From Mixta sp. Marseille-Q2659 (GTDB lineage Bacteria > Pseudomonadota > Gammaproteobacteria > Enterobacterales > Enterobacteriaceae), in contig NZ_CALNWY010000004.1 in assembly GCF_940807255.1 (NCBI RefSeq), forward strand, positions 124,001-188,000: 64,000 nucleotides of DNA. The letters are read 5' to 3'. Positions 28,950-38,678 of the stretch are shown one piece after another. The notes under the pieces are model-generated. The model worked only from the letters and a program-made list of their open reading frames with translations, made no database searches and was not told the DNA's origin. The position numbers and the translations under genes were made by a program. Within the stretch, counting starts at the first letter, position 1. Every line of letters starts with the position of its first letter.

Positions 28950-29939
28950 TCAGGCCAGCGCGATATCGCCCGCAGGCTGACAACTACAGGCCAGCACGTA
29001 ACCGGCGGCGATTTCTTCCTCCGTCAGGCCAACTGTGCTGCTGGTCTGATAGTCGCCGCTCACCACGCGCGTTTTACAGCAGCCGCATACCCCGGCGCGG
29101 CAAACCGCTTCCACCGGCACCTTGTGCTGTTCCATCGCCGCCAGCAGCGACCAGCCCGCCGGAAATGCAGCGTTGCTCAGCTGCTGCGTTGCGCTACTCA
29201 GGTGGTAGCGCACGCCGTTATCCTCGAGCTCATCCGCTGCAGGGGCGGTGAACTGTTCACGCAGCACTTTGGTGGCGCCGAGCGCCCGTACCGCATTTTC
29301 CGCCGCGTCCATATAAGGCTGCGGGCCGCACATCATAACCGTGCGCTGCGCCAGGTTCGGCACCTGCTGCGCCAGAATGTCTGGCGTCAGGCGGCCTGCA
29401 AGCATATCGGCTTCCGGCTGTTGCTCGGCGATGATCGTCAGCTTCAGCCACGGGCGCAGCGCCTGCAGCGCTTCAGCGAAGATCACATCACGCGGCGAGC
29501 GCACGCTGTAGATCAGATGCACATCGGTTTGCGGACGATTCGCGTGCAGCCAGCGCGCCATCGACATTACTGGCGTTATGCCGCAGCCCGCCGCCAGCAG
29601 CAGATAGTGCGAATCCTGATGCTGCTCGCAGCTAAAGCTGCCCTGCGGATCGGATAACCAGACGAAATCGCCCGGCTTCACCTGCTGCGTCAGCCAGCCG
29701 GAGCCTTTACCCTGCTCGATATAGCGAATGGTCAGGGTGATAAAACGGCTCTGGCCCGGCGTCGAGGAGAGCGTGTAAGCGCGTACCTCGTCGCTGTTGC
29801 CGATGCGCACCAGCGCAAACTGGCCCGCCTGCCAGCGGTAAAAGTCATGGTCGATTAGCGCCAGCGTCCAGACATCCGGCGTTTCCTGAGTAATATGGTG
29901 AACCTGCATGCGCCAGGGACAAAGCGTAGTGGTATTCAT
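28950..29939 (-). CDS. hcr: NADH oxidoreductase Hcr
   Basis: The electron donor to the hybrid cluster protein. 329 residues (E. coli 322) with an N-terminal FAD domain (RAYTLSSTP-type motif seen as RAYTLSSTPGQS), an NAD-binding domain with LLLAAGCGITPVMSM and MMCGPQPYMD, and a C-terminal plant-type 2Fe-2S domain whose cysteines appear in CRAGVCGCCKTRV and LACSCQP. It starts three bases after the hcp stop, so the two are one operon. Nitric-oxide-responsive control would come through the hcp promoter. Confidence 0.93.
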   Translation of the reverse strand: MNTTTLCPWRMQVHHITQETPDVWTLALIDHDFYRWQAGQFALVRIGNSDEVRAYTLSSTPGQSRFITLTIRYIEQGKGSGWLTQQVKPGDFVWLSDPQGSFSCEQHQDSHYLLLAAGCGITPVMSMARWLHANRPQTDVHLIYSVRSPRDVIFAEALQALRPWLKLTIIAEQQPEADMLAGRLTPDILAQQVPNLAQRTVMMCGPQPYMDAAENAVRALGATKVLREQFTAPAADELEDNGVRYHLSSATQQLSNAAFPAGWSLLAAMEQHKVPVEAVCRAGVCGCCKTRVVSGDYQTSSTVGLTEEEIAAGYVLACSCQPAGDIALA

Positions 29940-29942
29940 GGT

Positions 29943-31592
29943 TTACTCCTGTGGGCCAAGGATCGCGGCAAGGTCGTTTTCAACGGTGGTAACCGGGATC
30001 ATGCCAAACTCTTTTTTCAGAATGGCGAGCAGGTTATCGGTCAGGAAAGCTGGCGCGGTTGGCCCGGTGCGGATGTTTTTCACGCCAAGTGACAGCAGCG
30101 TCAGCAGCACTACGATCGCTTTCTGTTCGAACCAGGAAAGCACCAGCGACAGCGGCAGATCGTTGACGCCGCAGTTCAGTTTTTCCGCCAGTTTGACCGC
30201 CAGCACAATCGCAGCGTAGCTGTCATTACACTGACCGACATCCAGCAGGCGCGGCAGGCCTTCCAGCGTACCGAAATCAAGCTTATTGAAGCGATATTTG
30301 CCGCAGGCAAGGGTCAGGATCAGGCAATCATCCGGCACCGCCGTTGCCAGGTCGGTGTAGTAGCTGCGTTTGTCGCGGCTGCCGTCACAGCCGCCCACCA
30401 GGAAGACGTGACGCAGTTTTTTCTGCGTAGCGAGATCGATAATGGAATCGCAGGCATCGAGCAGGACGCGACGACCGAAACCAACGGTAATCTCATGGGG
30501 AATTTCGCTCCACGGGAAGCCTGCCATGCTTTGCGCCTGTTGGATCACCGGCGCGAAATCATCGCCGTCGAGGTGGTTGACGCCCGGCCAGCCCACAATG
30601 CTACGGGTCCAGATTCGGTTTTGATAATCGCCGATGGTTGGATCGATAATGCAGTTGGAGGTCATTACAATCGGGCCAGGGAAGCGGGCAAATTCGCTTT
30701 GCTGATTCTGCCAGCCGCTGCCGTAGTTACCGACCAGATGAGGATATTTATTCAGGCCCGGGTAGCCGTGAGCAGGTAGCATTTCGCCGTGAGTGTAGAC
30801 ATTCACGCCGGTGCCGGCGGTTTGCTCCAGCAGCAGCTGCAGATCTTTCAGATCGTGGCCGGAAATCAGGATCGCCTTGCCAGCAACCGGACGCACATTG
30901 ACCTTAACCGGCTGCGGATCGCCATAGGTGGTGGTCTGCGCTTCGTCCAGCATTTCCATAATGGCAAAGTTCATTTTGCCGATGTGCATCGCTTCCGCCA
31001 GCAGCGCGTCGACGTTGTTGGGGCGGGTGCCGAGCCACGACATGATCTGATGATACTGTTGATAAACATCATTATCGTAGCGGCCATGCACATGGGCATG
31101 TTCCATATAGGCGGCAGCGCCTTTCAGGCCATACAGGCAGAGCAGACGCAGGCCGACAATATCTTCATGGTCGTCACCGGCATTCAGCGCGAACGCCTGC
31201 GCCTGCTGCTGTAATACTTCCGCATCGCTGCCGTTAAGCGACAGATGAGCCAGCGGATGTTCCGGCTCGTTCAGCCCCAGAACGGCGCAGCGGGCTTTCA
31301 GCTGGTCACGATAGTTTTGCGCCTGAACGGCAAACGCAATAATGCGATCGGAATCGAAGTTAACGTTGGTTAAGGTTGAGAAGAAAGCGCGCGGCGCAAA
31401 GCTGTCAATTTCATGCTCAATGATATTTGCGCTACGTGCGTGCAGCGCCCAGGCAGAAAGGCTCTGCAGCACCGCAATCAGCAGATCCTGCAGATCGGAA
31501 GTTTCTGCGGTTTTGCCGCACATGCCCTGCGCAAAAGCGCAGCCATTGCCAGCCGGAGTGCGTATTGTTTGCTCACATTGCACACAGAACAT
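29943..31592 (-). CDS. hcp: Hybrid cluster protein Hcp (NO reductase / hydroxylamine reductase)
   Basis: An anaerobic Fe-S-O cluster protein that reduces nitric oxide (and hydroxylamine in vitro) and initiates protein S-nitrosylation in E. coli. The 549 residues begin with the 4Fe-4S cysteines MFCVQCEQT and [10 protein letters not shown]. Hybrid-cluster ligands appear in [23 protein letters not shown] and [15 protein letters not shown]. coli Hcp has 550 residues. An NsrR-type palindrome is 13 bases upstream of the start and an FNR-like site about 95 bases upstream, matching the known NsrR/FNR control. Confidence 0.95.
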   Translation of the reverse strand: MFCVQCEQTIRTPAGNGCAFAQGMCGKTAETSDLQDLLIAVLQSLSAWALHARSANIIEHEIDSFAPRAFFSTLTNVNFDSDRIIAFAVQAQNYRDQLKARCAVLGLNEPEHPLAHLSLNGSDAEVLQQQAQAFALNAGDDHEDIVGLRLLCLYGLKGAAAYMEHAHVHGRYDNDVYQQYHQIMSWLGTRPNNVDALLAEAMHIGKMNFAIMEMLDEAQTTTYGDPQPVKVNVRPVAGKAILISGHDLKDLQLLLEQTAGTGVNVYTHGEMLPAHGYPGLNKYPHLVGNYGSGWQNQQSEFARFPGPIVMTSNCIIDPTIGDYQNRIWTRSIVGWPGVNHLDGDDFAPVIQQAQSMAGFPWSEIPHEITVGFGRRVLLDACDSIIDLATQKKLRHVFLVGGCDGSRDKRSYYTDLATAVPDDCLILTLACGKYRFNKLDFGTLEGLPRLLDVGQCNDSYAAIVLAVKLAEKLNCGVNDLPLSLVLSWFEQKAIVVLLTLLSLGVKNIRTGPTAPAFLTDNLLAILKKEFGMIPVTTVENDLAAILGPQE

Positions 31593-31604
31593 TTAGGTAT
31601 CCCT

Positions 31605-31635
31605 TTATAAGTTGTATTTTACATGCAACTTATAA
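31605..31635. promoter_or_regulatory. NsrR-type operator upstream of hcp
   Basis: TTATAAGTTG (31605-31614) and CAACTTATAA (31626-31635) form a perfect 10-bp inverted repeat. The core 31609-31631 has the 11-1-11 layout of NsrR sites, AAGTTGTATTT-T-ACATGCAACTT, close to the AAGATGCATTT consensus. Confidence 0.75.
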
Positions 31636-31685
31636 GGACAAGCATGGCTGGCAGGCAAGCGGAGGCTGAGATAATTGCAGCCGAT

Positions 31686-31699
31686 TTGATCTGAAGCAA
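31686..31699. promoter_or_regulatory. FNR-like site upstream of hcp
   Basis: TTGAT-CTGA-AGCAA matches TTGAT-N4-ATCAA in nine of ten bases. It lies about 95 bases before the hcp start and overlaps the lysO 3' region. Confidence 0.5.
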
Positions 31700-31704
31700 A
31701 AAGA

Positions 31705-31736
31705 AAAGGGGAGGCGGCCTGAATTTTGGCCGCCTT
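31705..31736 (-). terminator. Terminator-like hairpin after lysO
   Basis: GGCGGCC / GGCCGCC stem with an eight-base loop just past the lysO stop. The minus-strand tail is CCCC then Ts, so it is not a classical T run. Confidence 0.6.
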
Positions 31737-31740
31737 CTTA

Positions 31741-32640
31741 TCAGGAGGAAAAGAGGGCAATGAGTACCGGCGCCGCCAGGCTCAGGGCGAAGCCATGCAC
31801 TATCGCGGCAGGCACAATTTCCAGGCCACCTGCACGCTGTAAAACCGGCAGCGTAAAATCCATTGAAGTGGCGCCGCACAGACCGAGCGCGCCCGAACGG
31901 TGACGGCGAATAAGCATCGGAATCAGCATGATAGCGATCAGCTCACGCAATAGATCGTTGAAAAACGCAGCGCTGCCGATCACCGGTCCAAAACTTTCCG
32001 TCATCAGAATGCCCGATAGCGAATACCAGCCGTAACCGCTGGCCAGCGCCAGACCGGTGGTTAACGGTAGCCCCAGCATCAGCGCCGCCAGCATGCCGCC
32101 GACAAAGGCGCTTAAGCAGACCACGACCGCCACGATCATTCCACGCCGGTTTAGCACAATCTGGCGCAACGTCATCCCACTGCCGCGCAGCTGGAGACCC
32201 ACCAGGAACAGCAGCAGGAAGAGCGCATATTCGCTGGCCTGCGTGGCATGATGCAAAAATGTCCAGCTGGTCAGGCCGAGTAAAAAACCTAAGACCACGA
32301 CGCCTAACAGCTTGAGCGATTCCAGCGCCATATGAAGCCGCGAAGGCAGCGCTTCCTGCTGGTGTTGATGGTGCCAGGGACGTCGTTTTTCCAGCAGGCG
32401 CAGCGCCAGCAGGTTACAGGCCAGAATCGCGATCACGCTGACGCTGGCGATATGCAAAATCGCCAGCAGGTTGGCCGCCAGGTTATCGAGAAACGCCAGG
32501 CTGATGCCCATAAAAAACAGGATGATATAAACCATCCAACTGAGTAAGCGGTTAACCAAACGCTGTAAGGTGTGGGATTTAAGCGGTAGCAAGTAGCCGA
32601 TAATCAGCGGTAGGAGAATAATAAGCAGGCCTGAGTACAT
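31741..32640 (-). CDS. lysO: L-lysine exporter LysO (YbjE)
   Basis: An inner-membrane exporter of lysine and the analogue thialysine. The 299 residues, the same length as E. coli LysO, are almost wholly hydrophobic with about eight to ten helices; conserved stretches include SWMVYIILFFMGISLAFLDN, GYGWYSLSGILM and GATSMDFTLPVLQ. In E. coli it is regulated by lysine through ArgP; no ArgP site could be recognised here. It is flanked by hcp and ytfE, both with NsrR-type sites, and separated from hcp by a hairpin, so it is probably its own unit. Confidence 0.92.
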   Translation of the reverse strand: MYSGLLIILLPLIIGYLLPLKSHTLQRLVNRLLSWMVYIILFFMGISLAFLDNLAANLLAILHIASVSVIAILACNLLALRLLEKRRPWHHQHQQEALPSRLHMALESLKLLGVVVLGFLLGLTSWTFLHHATQASEYALFLLLFLVGLQLRGSGMTLRQIVLNRRGMIVAVVVCLSAFVGGMLAALMLGLPLTTGLALASGYGWYSLSGILMTESFGPVIGSAAFFNDLLRELIAIMLIPMLIRRHRSGALGLCGATSMDFTLPVLQRAGGLEIVPAAIVHGFALSLAAPVLIALFSS

Positions 32641-32840
32641 ATCCCTGTAAGTCCATAAGTAAATTTGACGAACCTCACGCTAGCGAAAATTAGCAGAGTC
32701 GTAAAGCCCAACGCTGGATTTGTTAATAACTGGCGTCATGGCGGTTATGCGGAAATTAAGTAAATGAAATCAACCAGTCAGTGGTTTTTCCATAAGAGCT
32801 GTTTTATGAGGTTAAGCCAAAATTCAGTGGTGCGGGGTTA

Positions 32841-32863
32841 AAGATGCATTTAATATGCAACTT
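32841..32863. promoter_or_regulatory. NsrR-type operator upstream of ytfE
   Basis: AAGATGCATTT-A-ATATGCAACTT has the 11-1-11 layout; the left half equals the consensus NsrR half-site. It ends 25 bases before the ytfE start, overlapping the likely promoter. Confidence 0.78.
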
Positions 32864-32888
32864 ATGATTACATCCTGAGGTAAAAGCA

Positions 32889-33553
32889 ATGTCATTACGC
32901 ACACTCTCTCTGGGACAGATTGCCATTGAAATTCCTGGCTCCACCGCGCTGTTTCATCAATACGATCTCGATTTCTGCTGTGGCGGTAAGCATACGCTGG
33001 AAAAGATGGCTCAAAAACGCGGCCTGGATATTGACCAGCTGGAAAAAGAATTCCAGCAGTTGACGCAGCAGGAAATGAATGAAGAAGACTGGCGTAATGC
33101 GCCGCTCCCTGCGCTGATTGCACATATTATTGAGCGCTTCCATAACCAGCATCGTCAGCAGCTGCCCGATTTGATTAGCATGGCGGAAAAGGTTGAACGC
33201 GTGCATGGCGCTAAACCCGCTTGTCCGCTTGGGCTGACCAAAGTGATTCAGGACGTTTATCAGCACCTGAGCAATCATATGATGAAAGAAGAGCGTGTGC
33301 TGTTTCCGATGATTGAGCAGGGTTTCGGCTCCCATGCTTCCGATCCTATCGCCGTGATGGAATTTGAACATAATGAAGCGGGCGAGCAGCTGGAAGTGAT
33401 CAAATCGCTGACCAATAACCTTACGCCGCCGGAAGGCGCCTGCACCACCTGGCGCGCGCTCTACAGCGGCATCGATCGATTTATCAAAGATCTGATGCTG
33501 CATATTCATCTGAAAACAACCTGTTGTTCCCACGCGCGCTGCGCGGCGAGTAA
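32889..33553 (+). pseudogene. ytfE: Iron-sulphur cluster repair protein YtfE (RIC), frameshifted at the last ligand
   Basis: A cytoplasmic di-iron hemerythrin-like protein that repairs Fe-S clusters damaged by nitric oxide. An N-terminal ScdA-type domain has DFCCGGKHTLEK (Cys at about 30-31), and the hemerythrin domain shows its ligand histidines in ERFHNQHRQQ, LSNHMMKEERVLFPMI and EFEHNEAGE. After HIHL (about 33512) the frame changes: the expected ENNLLFPRALRGE is in another frame and ends at TAA 33551-33553. One missing G in CTG(G)AAAAC explains this and restores 221 residues (E. coli 220). As written, the frame runs on to 33755 and loses the final Glu iron ligand. A sequence error is the simplest reading. 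Confidence 0.88.
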
Positions 33554-33976
33554 CATCTTTGAACGGCCTCCTGTTTTGTCAGGAGGCGGTATCCTTCGCG
33601 CACTGCTCATCGTCCGAGCTGATAAAGATCAGACTGCCGTTTGCTGCTGTCCGCAGCGTTATCTTTCTCTCGCCAGGCACTGGCGAGGCGAAATTTACCT
33701 TTCTTTTATTACCGGCTTATCAAAAAATAAAATGTGCTTTTCTTCAGCAGGTTAATCGTGCGAGGCACAAATGGTGTAGCCTGAGATTGCCTGCTCATTA
33801 TCCTTTGGCAAAGAAGAAAATCGCTCTGCTAAGAATAATCACAGCGGGATAAATGTGGGGTTGAAAGAAATTTCTTAGCCCCCATCTTTATAAGGTGTCC
33901 CAAATACGTTAATAAAAATGCCAGCATCCGTCGCTGGCATTTTTTAGTCGGGTTGTACAGAATGTGTTAGCGCGGT
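33554..33976. other. Gene-free interval between ytfE and cspD
   Basis: About 420 bases. It holds a GCCTCCTG/CAGGAGGC hairpin right after ytfE, a CTCGCCAG/CTGGCGAG hairpin near 33669-33687, and the cspD terminator. Short open frames lack ribosome sites and known families. E. coli has aqpZ, ybjD, ybjX and macAB in this area. Confidence 0.65.
33913..33946 (-). terminator. Terminator after cspD
   Basis: ATGCCAGC / GCTGGCAT, 8-bp stem flanked by As and Ts; it can work in both directions and lies about 30 bases beyond the cspD stop. Confidence 0.85.
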
Positions 33977-34204
33977 TCAGGCCCGGATGCCTTCAGCGAC
34001 CTCCACCGGAACGATAAGGCTGGCGTGATTACCTTTAGGGCCTTGATGGACAGCAAACTGTACCTGTTGCCCGGCTTTGAGCGTCCTGTATCCCTCCATC
34101 TGGATTGAGGAATAGTGGGCAAAGATATCATCGCCGCCGCCGATCGGGCAGATAAAGCCGAATCCTTTGGCGTTGTTGAACCATTTAACTGTACCCTTCT
34201 CCAT
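33977..34204 (-). CDS. cspD: Cold-shock-like protein CspD, replication inhibitor
   Basis: A 75-residue single-stranded nucleic acid binding protein of the cold-shock family that inhibits replication in stationary phase. RNP1 is KGFGFI and RNP2 DIFAHY; the start MEKGTVKWFNNAKGFGFI and the acidic extended C-terminus match CspD rather than CspA-type proteins. E. coli CspD has 74 residues. It is divergent from clpS-clpA. Confidence 0.93.
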   Translation of the reverse strand: MEKGTVKWFNNAKGFGFICPIGGGDDIFAHYSSIQMEGYRTLKAGQQVQFAVHQGPKGNHASLIVPVEVAEGIRA

Positions 34205-34525
34205 ACTTCTGGTTCCCTCGCAAGACGTTTTTTTACTATGTAGGTGAGGTAGTGAAGCTGTAGCGAGTTGTTTAAAACTCCATCAGCTTGTGCTTGTAGA
34301 ATGTAGAGAAACGAGGGGGAGCGTCAAGCCATCGGCCGGTTCAGGCATTGATAAAATCGCTAAACTTTGAGGTAGTTAACGCTATTGCCAAATTTGTGAT
34401 AGCGGTCGCGCCCGTAAGAGTACGGATATTTTTTCACCCGCGCGAAGCCTGACGGCGCGCGTGTTACACTGAATATGGCATGCGGCTTTCGTGCCAGTAC
34501 GCAACACAGATTACGACGGAACATT
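34205..34525. other. Divergent promoter interval between cspD and clpS
   Basis: 321 bases with no gene seen. It should hold both promoters; a TACACT near 34465 could be a clpS -10 element, but no clear -35 accompanies it. Confidence 0.55.
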
Positions 34526-34846
34526 ATGGGAAACACTAACGACTGGCTTAACTTTGAACATCTTGCAGAAGAGAAACTGCGCGAGGGTCTCAAGCCGCCT
34601 TCGATGTATAAAGTTATACTTAATAATGACGATTACACACCTATGGAATTTGTTGTTGACGTTCTGCAAAAGTTCTTTTCTTATGATATTGAGCGTGCAA
34701 CGCAACTGATGCTCAGAGTGCATTATCAGGGCAAAGCAATTTGCGGCGTCTTTACCGCCGAAGTGGCTGAAACGAAAGTCGCGCAGGTGAATCGCTATGC
34801 TAAAGAAAATGAGCATCCGTTGCTGTGTACGCTGGAAAAAGCCTGA
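34526..34846 (+). CDS. clpS: ClpA adaptor protein ClpS
   Basis: A 106-residue adaptor that hands N-degron substrates to ClpAP and blocks ClpA self-degradation. The core motif [13 protein letters not shown] binds the N-terminal hydrophobic residue, and [19 protein letters not shown] is the conserved ClpA-contacting half. The ATG at 34526 gives the E. coli-like N-terminal tail ([13 protein letters not shown]); upstream in-frame ATG 34475 lacks a ribosome site. clpA follows after 56 bases. Confidence 0.95.
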   Translation: MGNTNDWLNFEHLAEEKLREGLKPPSMYKVILNNDDYTPMEFVVDVLQKFFSYDIERATQLMLRVHYQGKAICGVFTAEVAETKVAQVNRYAKENEHPLLCTLEKA

Positions 34847-34902
34847 TCGGCATTGTGCTATTCCGGCATAAACCGTAGGGCGATAATTGGGGGAGGTGCC
34901 TA

Positions 34903-37179
34903 ATGCTCAATCAAGAACTGGAACTCAGTTTAAATATGGCTTTCGCCAGAGCGCGTGAGCACCGTCATGAATTTATGACCGTCGAGCATCTGTTACTGGC
35001 GTTGCTCAGTAACCCGTCGGCCAGAGAGGCACTGGAAGCCTGTACGGTGGACATCGTGGCTCTGCGGCAGGAACTCGAAGCCTTCATCGAACAAACCACG
35101 CCGGTGCTGCCGGTAACGGAAGAAGAGCGCGATACCCAGCCGACGCTCAGCTTCCAACGTGTTTTACAGCGTGCGGTTTTTCACGTTCAGTCGTCCGGGC
35201 GCAGCGAAGTTTCCGGCGCGAACGTGCTGGTGGCTATTTTCAGCGAGCAGGAGTCGCAGGCGGCTTATCTGCTGCGCAAGCATGAAGTCAGTCGTCTTGA
35301 CGTGGTGAATTTTATTTCCCACGGCACGCGTAAAGACGAATCAGGCCAGCAACAGGGGCCGGAAAATCAGATTAACGAAGAGCAAGCAGGCGGGGAGGAA
35401 CGTATGGAAAACTTCACCACCAATCTTAACCAGCTTGCTCGCGTTGGCGGTATCGATCCGCTGATCGGCCGCGACAAAGAGCTGGAACGCACAGTTCAGG
35501 TGTTGTGCCGTCGTCGTAAAAATAACCCGCTGCTGGTGGGCGAATCGGGCGTAGGTAAAACCGCCATCGCCGAAGGCCTCGCCTGGCGGATTGTGCAGGG
35601 TGACGTACCGGAAATCATTAAAGATTGCACTATCTATTCACTGGATATTGGTTCGCTGCTGGCTGGTACCAAATACCGCGGCGACTTTGAGAAGCGTTTT
35701 AAAGCGCTGCTGAAACAGCTGGAGCAGGATGAAAACAGCATTCTGTTTATCGATGAAATCCATACGATCATCGGTGCCGGCGCCGCTTCTGGTGGACAGG
35801 TAGACGCAGCCAATCTGATTAAGCCGCTGTTGTCGAGCGGACGTATCCGCGTGATGGGTTCAACCACCTATCAGGAATTCAGCAATATTTTTGAGAAGGA
35901 TCGTGCGCTGGCGCGTCGCTTCCAGAAAATTGATGTTACCGAACCGAGCGTGGAAGAAACGGTGCAGATCCTTAATGGACTGAAATCAAAATATGAAGCG
36001 CATCATGATGTACGCTACACCGCGAAAGCGGTACGCGCTGCAGTTGAGCTGGCGGTGAAATATATCAACGATCGCCATCTGCCCGATAAGGCGATTGACG
36101 TCATCGATGAAGCGGGCGCGCGCAGCCGTTTAATGCCGGTCAGCAAGCGCAAGAAAACCGTTAACGTGGCGGATATTGAATCGGTCGTGGCGCGCATTGC
36201 GCGTATTCCTGAGAAAAGCGTTTCCGCAACCGACCGCGATACGCTGAAAAACCTCGGCGAGCGTCTGAAAATGCTGGTCTTTGGACAGGATAATGCGATT
36301 GAGGCCTTAACCGAGGCGATCAAGATGAGCCGCGCCGGACTTGGCCACGAGCGTAAGCCGGTAGGTTCTTTCCTGTTTGCCGGGCCGACCGGGGTAGGTA
36401 AAACCGAAGTCACGGTACAGCTGGCGAAGGCGCTGGGCATTGAGCTGCTGCGTTTTGATATGTCCGAATATATGGAACGTCATACCGTTAGCCGTCTGAT
36501 CGGCGCGCCTCCGGGCTACGTCGGTTTCGACCAGGGCGGTTTGCTGACCGATGCGGTTATCAAACATCCGCATGCCGTTGTGCTGCTGGATGAGATTGAA
36601 AAGGCGCACCCTGATGTTTTCAACCTGCTGTTGCAGGTGATGGATAACGGGATGTTGACCGATAACAACGGGCGCAAAGCGGATTTCCGTAACGTGGTGC
36701 TGGTGATGACAACCAACGCCGGGGTACGTGAAACCGAGCGTAAATCTATCGGCCTGATCCATCAGGATAACAGCACCGATGCGATGGAAGAGATCAAAAA
36801 GATCTTTACGCCGGAGTTCCGTAACCGCCTCGATAATATTATCTGGTTCCAGCATCTCTCACCTGAGGTGATCCATCAGGTTGTTGATAAGTTCATCGTG
36901 GAGCTGCAGGCGCAGCTGGATGCGAAAGGCGTTTCGCTGGAAGTGAGCGACGAAGCGCGTGAGTGGCTGGCTGAAAAAGGTTATGACAAAGCGATGGGCG
37001 CGCGTCCGATGGCGCGTACCGTACAGGAAAACCTGAAAAAACCATTGGCTAACGAACTGCTGTTTGGTTCGCTGGTGGATGGCGGATCGGTCGCGGTGAA
37101 TCTTGATAAAGAGAAGAACCAGCTGACCTATCATTTCGTTAGCGCTGAGAAGCGCAAAACGGAAGGGACCGTGCAGTAA
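34903..37179 (+). CDS. clpA: ATP-dependent Clp protease ATP-binding subunit ClpA
   Basis: An AAA+ unfoldase that feeds proteins into ClpP. The 758 residues, the same as E. coli, comprise the N-domain (1-140) that binds ClpS, D1 with Walker A GESGVGKT (about 214) and Walker B LFIDEIHT, and D2 with Walker A GPTGVGKT (about 495) and Walker [12 protein letters not shown]. The ClpP-binding loop IGL appears in [15 protein letters not shown] precedes the ATG. It forms an operon with clpS and ends in a clear terminator. Confidence 0.96.
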   Translation: MLNQELELSLNMAFARAREHRHEFMTVEHLLLALLSNPSAREALEACTVDIVALRQELEAFIEQTTPVLPVTEEERDTQPTLSFQRVLQRAVFHVQSSGRSEVSGANVLVAIFSEQESQAAYLLRKHEVSRLDVVNFISHGTRKDESGQQQGPENQINEEQAGGEERMENFTTNLNQLARVGGIDPLIGRDKELERTVQVLCRRRKNNPLLVGESGVGKTAIAEGLAWRIVQGDVPEIIKDCTIYSLDIGSLLAGTKYRGDFEKRFKALLKQLEQDENSILFIDEIHTIIGAGAASGGQVDAANLIKPLLSSGRIRVMGSTTYQEFSNIFEKDRALARRFQKIDVTEPSVEETVQILNGLKSKYEAHHDVRYTAKAVRAAVELAVKYINDRHLPDKAIDVIDEAGARSRLMPVSKRKKTVNVADIESVVARIARIPEKSVSATDRDTLKNLGERLKMLVFGQDNAIEALTEAIKMSRAGLGHERKPVGSFLFAGPTGVGKTEVTVQLAKALGIELLRFDMSEYMERHTVSRLIGAPPGYVGFDQGGLLTDAVIKHPHAVVLLDEIEKAHPDVFNLLLQVMDNGMLTDNNGRKADFRNVVLVMTTNAGVRETERKSIGLIHQDNSTDAMEEIKKIFTPEFRNRLDNIIWFQHLSPEVIHQVVDKFIVELQAQLDAKGVSLEVSDEAREWLAEKGYDKAMGARPMARTVQENLKKPLANELLFGSLVDGGSVAVNLDKEKNQLTYHFVSAEKRKTEGTVQ

Positions 37180-37210
37180 GCGCATCCAGTCTCGTCATAG
37201 CTTAAAAACA

Positions 37211-37235
37211 AAAGGCCGGTTAATCCGGCCTTTTT
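37211..37235 (+). terminator. Terminator after clpA
   Basis: AGGCCGG / CCGGCCT stem with a five-base loop and five Ts, 32 bases past the clpA stop. Confidence 0.88.
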
Positions 37236-37331
37236 ACTGTCAGTTCTACGATGTCTGGCAGAGGGTTGGACAAAATGGCAACCCATTCAGCAAGCGTCAG
37301 AAAAAGAATGTACTAAGTTAATACAAAAGCG

Positions 37332-37358
37332 AAAGGCCAGCATTAGCTGGCCTTTTTT
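37332..37358 (+). terminator. Second terminator between clpA and infA
   Basis: AAGGCCAGC / GCTGGCCTT with six Ts on the plus strand. Its plus-strand T run is better than the minus-strand one (TTTCGCTTTT), although on the minus strand it could serve infA. The 96 bases between it and the clpA terminator contain no known gene. Confidence 0.8.
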
Positions 37359-37398
37359 GTCATGCAGGCGTTAATGTTCAGATTAACGCAGAACTTTA

Positions 37399-37922
<524 letters not shown>

Positions 37923-38645
37923 TCACGGTTGCGTGTAAAACATCGGCCCGGCGGGAAAAAGCGTATCTGCCTGCCAGCAGGCTTCGCTGACCGGCGTATC
38001 CGCCAGTCTGCTTAACGCCAGCAAATACTCAATGCGCGGGATCTCTTTCGCACCCAGCGAGGCGGTGTGGGGATTTAATACCTGACAGTCAATCAACTGT
38101 CCGCCATGCTGGCTAAAATGCTGGCAAAAAACCAGCAGCGCCGTTTTCGACGCATTTTCACTGCGGCTAAACATCGACTCGCCGCAGAAAATTTGCCCCA
38201 GCGCCAGACCATACAGACCGCCCACCAGTTCTCCGTCGCGCCAGACTTCAACAGAGTGCGCGTAGCCGAGATCGAACAGACGCCACCAGGCGCGTTTGAC
38301 TTCCGGTGTGATCCAGGTGCCTTCGTCGCGATCGCTGGCGCAGCCTTCGATCACCTCAGCAAAGGCGCGATTCATGGTGACATGATAAGGGGAGCGGCGA
38401 TGAAATCGCTTCATGCTGCGGCTGAAGTGAAACTCCTGCGGAACCAGTACGGCTCGCGGATCGGGCGACCACCATAAAATAGGATCGCCTGGTGAAAACC
38501 ACGGGAAAATGCCGCGATGGTAAGCGTTAAGCAAACGCGCCGGACTGAGATCGCCGCCCATAGCCAGCAAACCATTGGGTTCGCGCAACGCCATCTCCGG
38601 CGGCGGAAAGTTAAGCGATTCCCGTGACAGCTGAATCAGTCGCAT
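37923..38645 (-). CDS. aat: Leucyl/phenylalanyl-tRNA--protein transferase Aat
   Basis: Attaches leucine or phenylalanine from tRNA to proteins starting with Arg or Lys, making N-degrons that ClpS recognises; clpS-clpA are close by. The 240 residues (E. coli 234) show [21 protein letters not shown], the [11 protein letters not shown] motif, [10 protein letters not shown] and the C-terminal FCGESMFSR and FVDCQ-like [14 protein letters not shown] blocks of the family. It is followed by cydC after 33 bases, and may share a transcript with cydDC as in E. coli. Confidence 0.94.
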   Translation of the reverse strand: MRLIQLSRESLNFPPPEMALREPNGLLAMGGDLSPARLLNAYHRGIFPWFSPGDPILWWSPDPRAVLVPQEFHFSRSMKRFHRRSPYHVTMNRAFAEVIEGCASDRDEGTWITPEVKRAWWRLFDLGYAHSVEVWRDGELVGGLYGLALGQIFCGESMFSRSENASKTALLVFCQHFSQHGGQLIDCQVLNPHTASLGAKEIPRIEYLLALSRLADTPVSEACWQADTLFPAGPMFYTQP

Positions 38646-38678
38646 TTATCGGATGTCCCGCAGTCTCAGAAGCTATGA

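Noticed and set aside
30408-31214. Plus-strand frames opposite hcp
   Set aside because: Shadow frames of a highly conserved gene.
33563-33590. GCCTCCTG/CAGGAGGC hairpin as a ytfE terminator
   Set aside because: No T run follows; left as an unassigned hairpin within the interval entry.
33559-33852. 97-codon frame after ytfE
   Set aside because: No ribosome site, low-complexity composition unlike a real protein, and explained by the region after the ytfE frameshift.
37180-37398. tRNA-Ser (serW) expected from E. coli synteny
   Set aside because: No acceptor stem, anticodon arm or GGTTCGAATCC-type T arm found on either strand.
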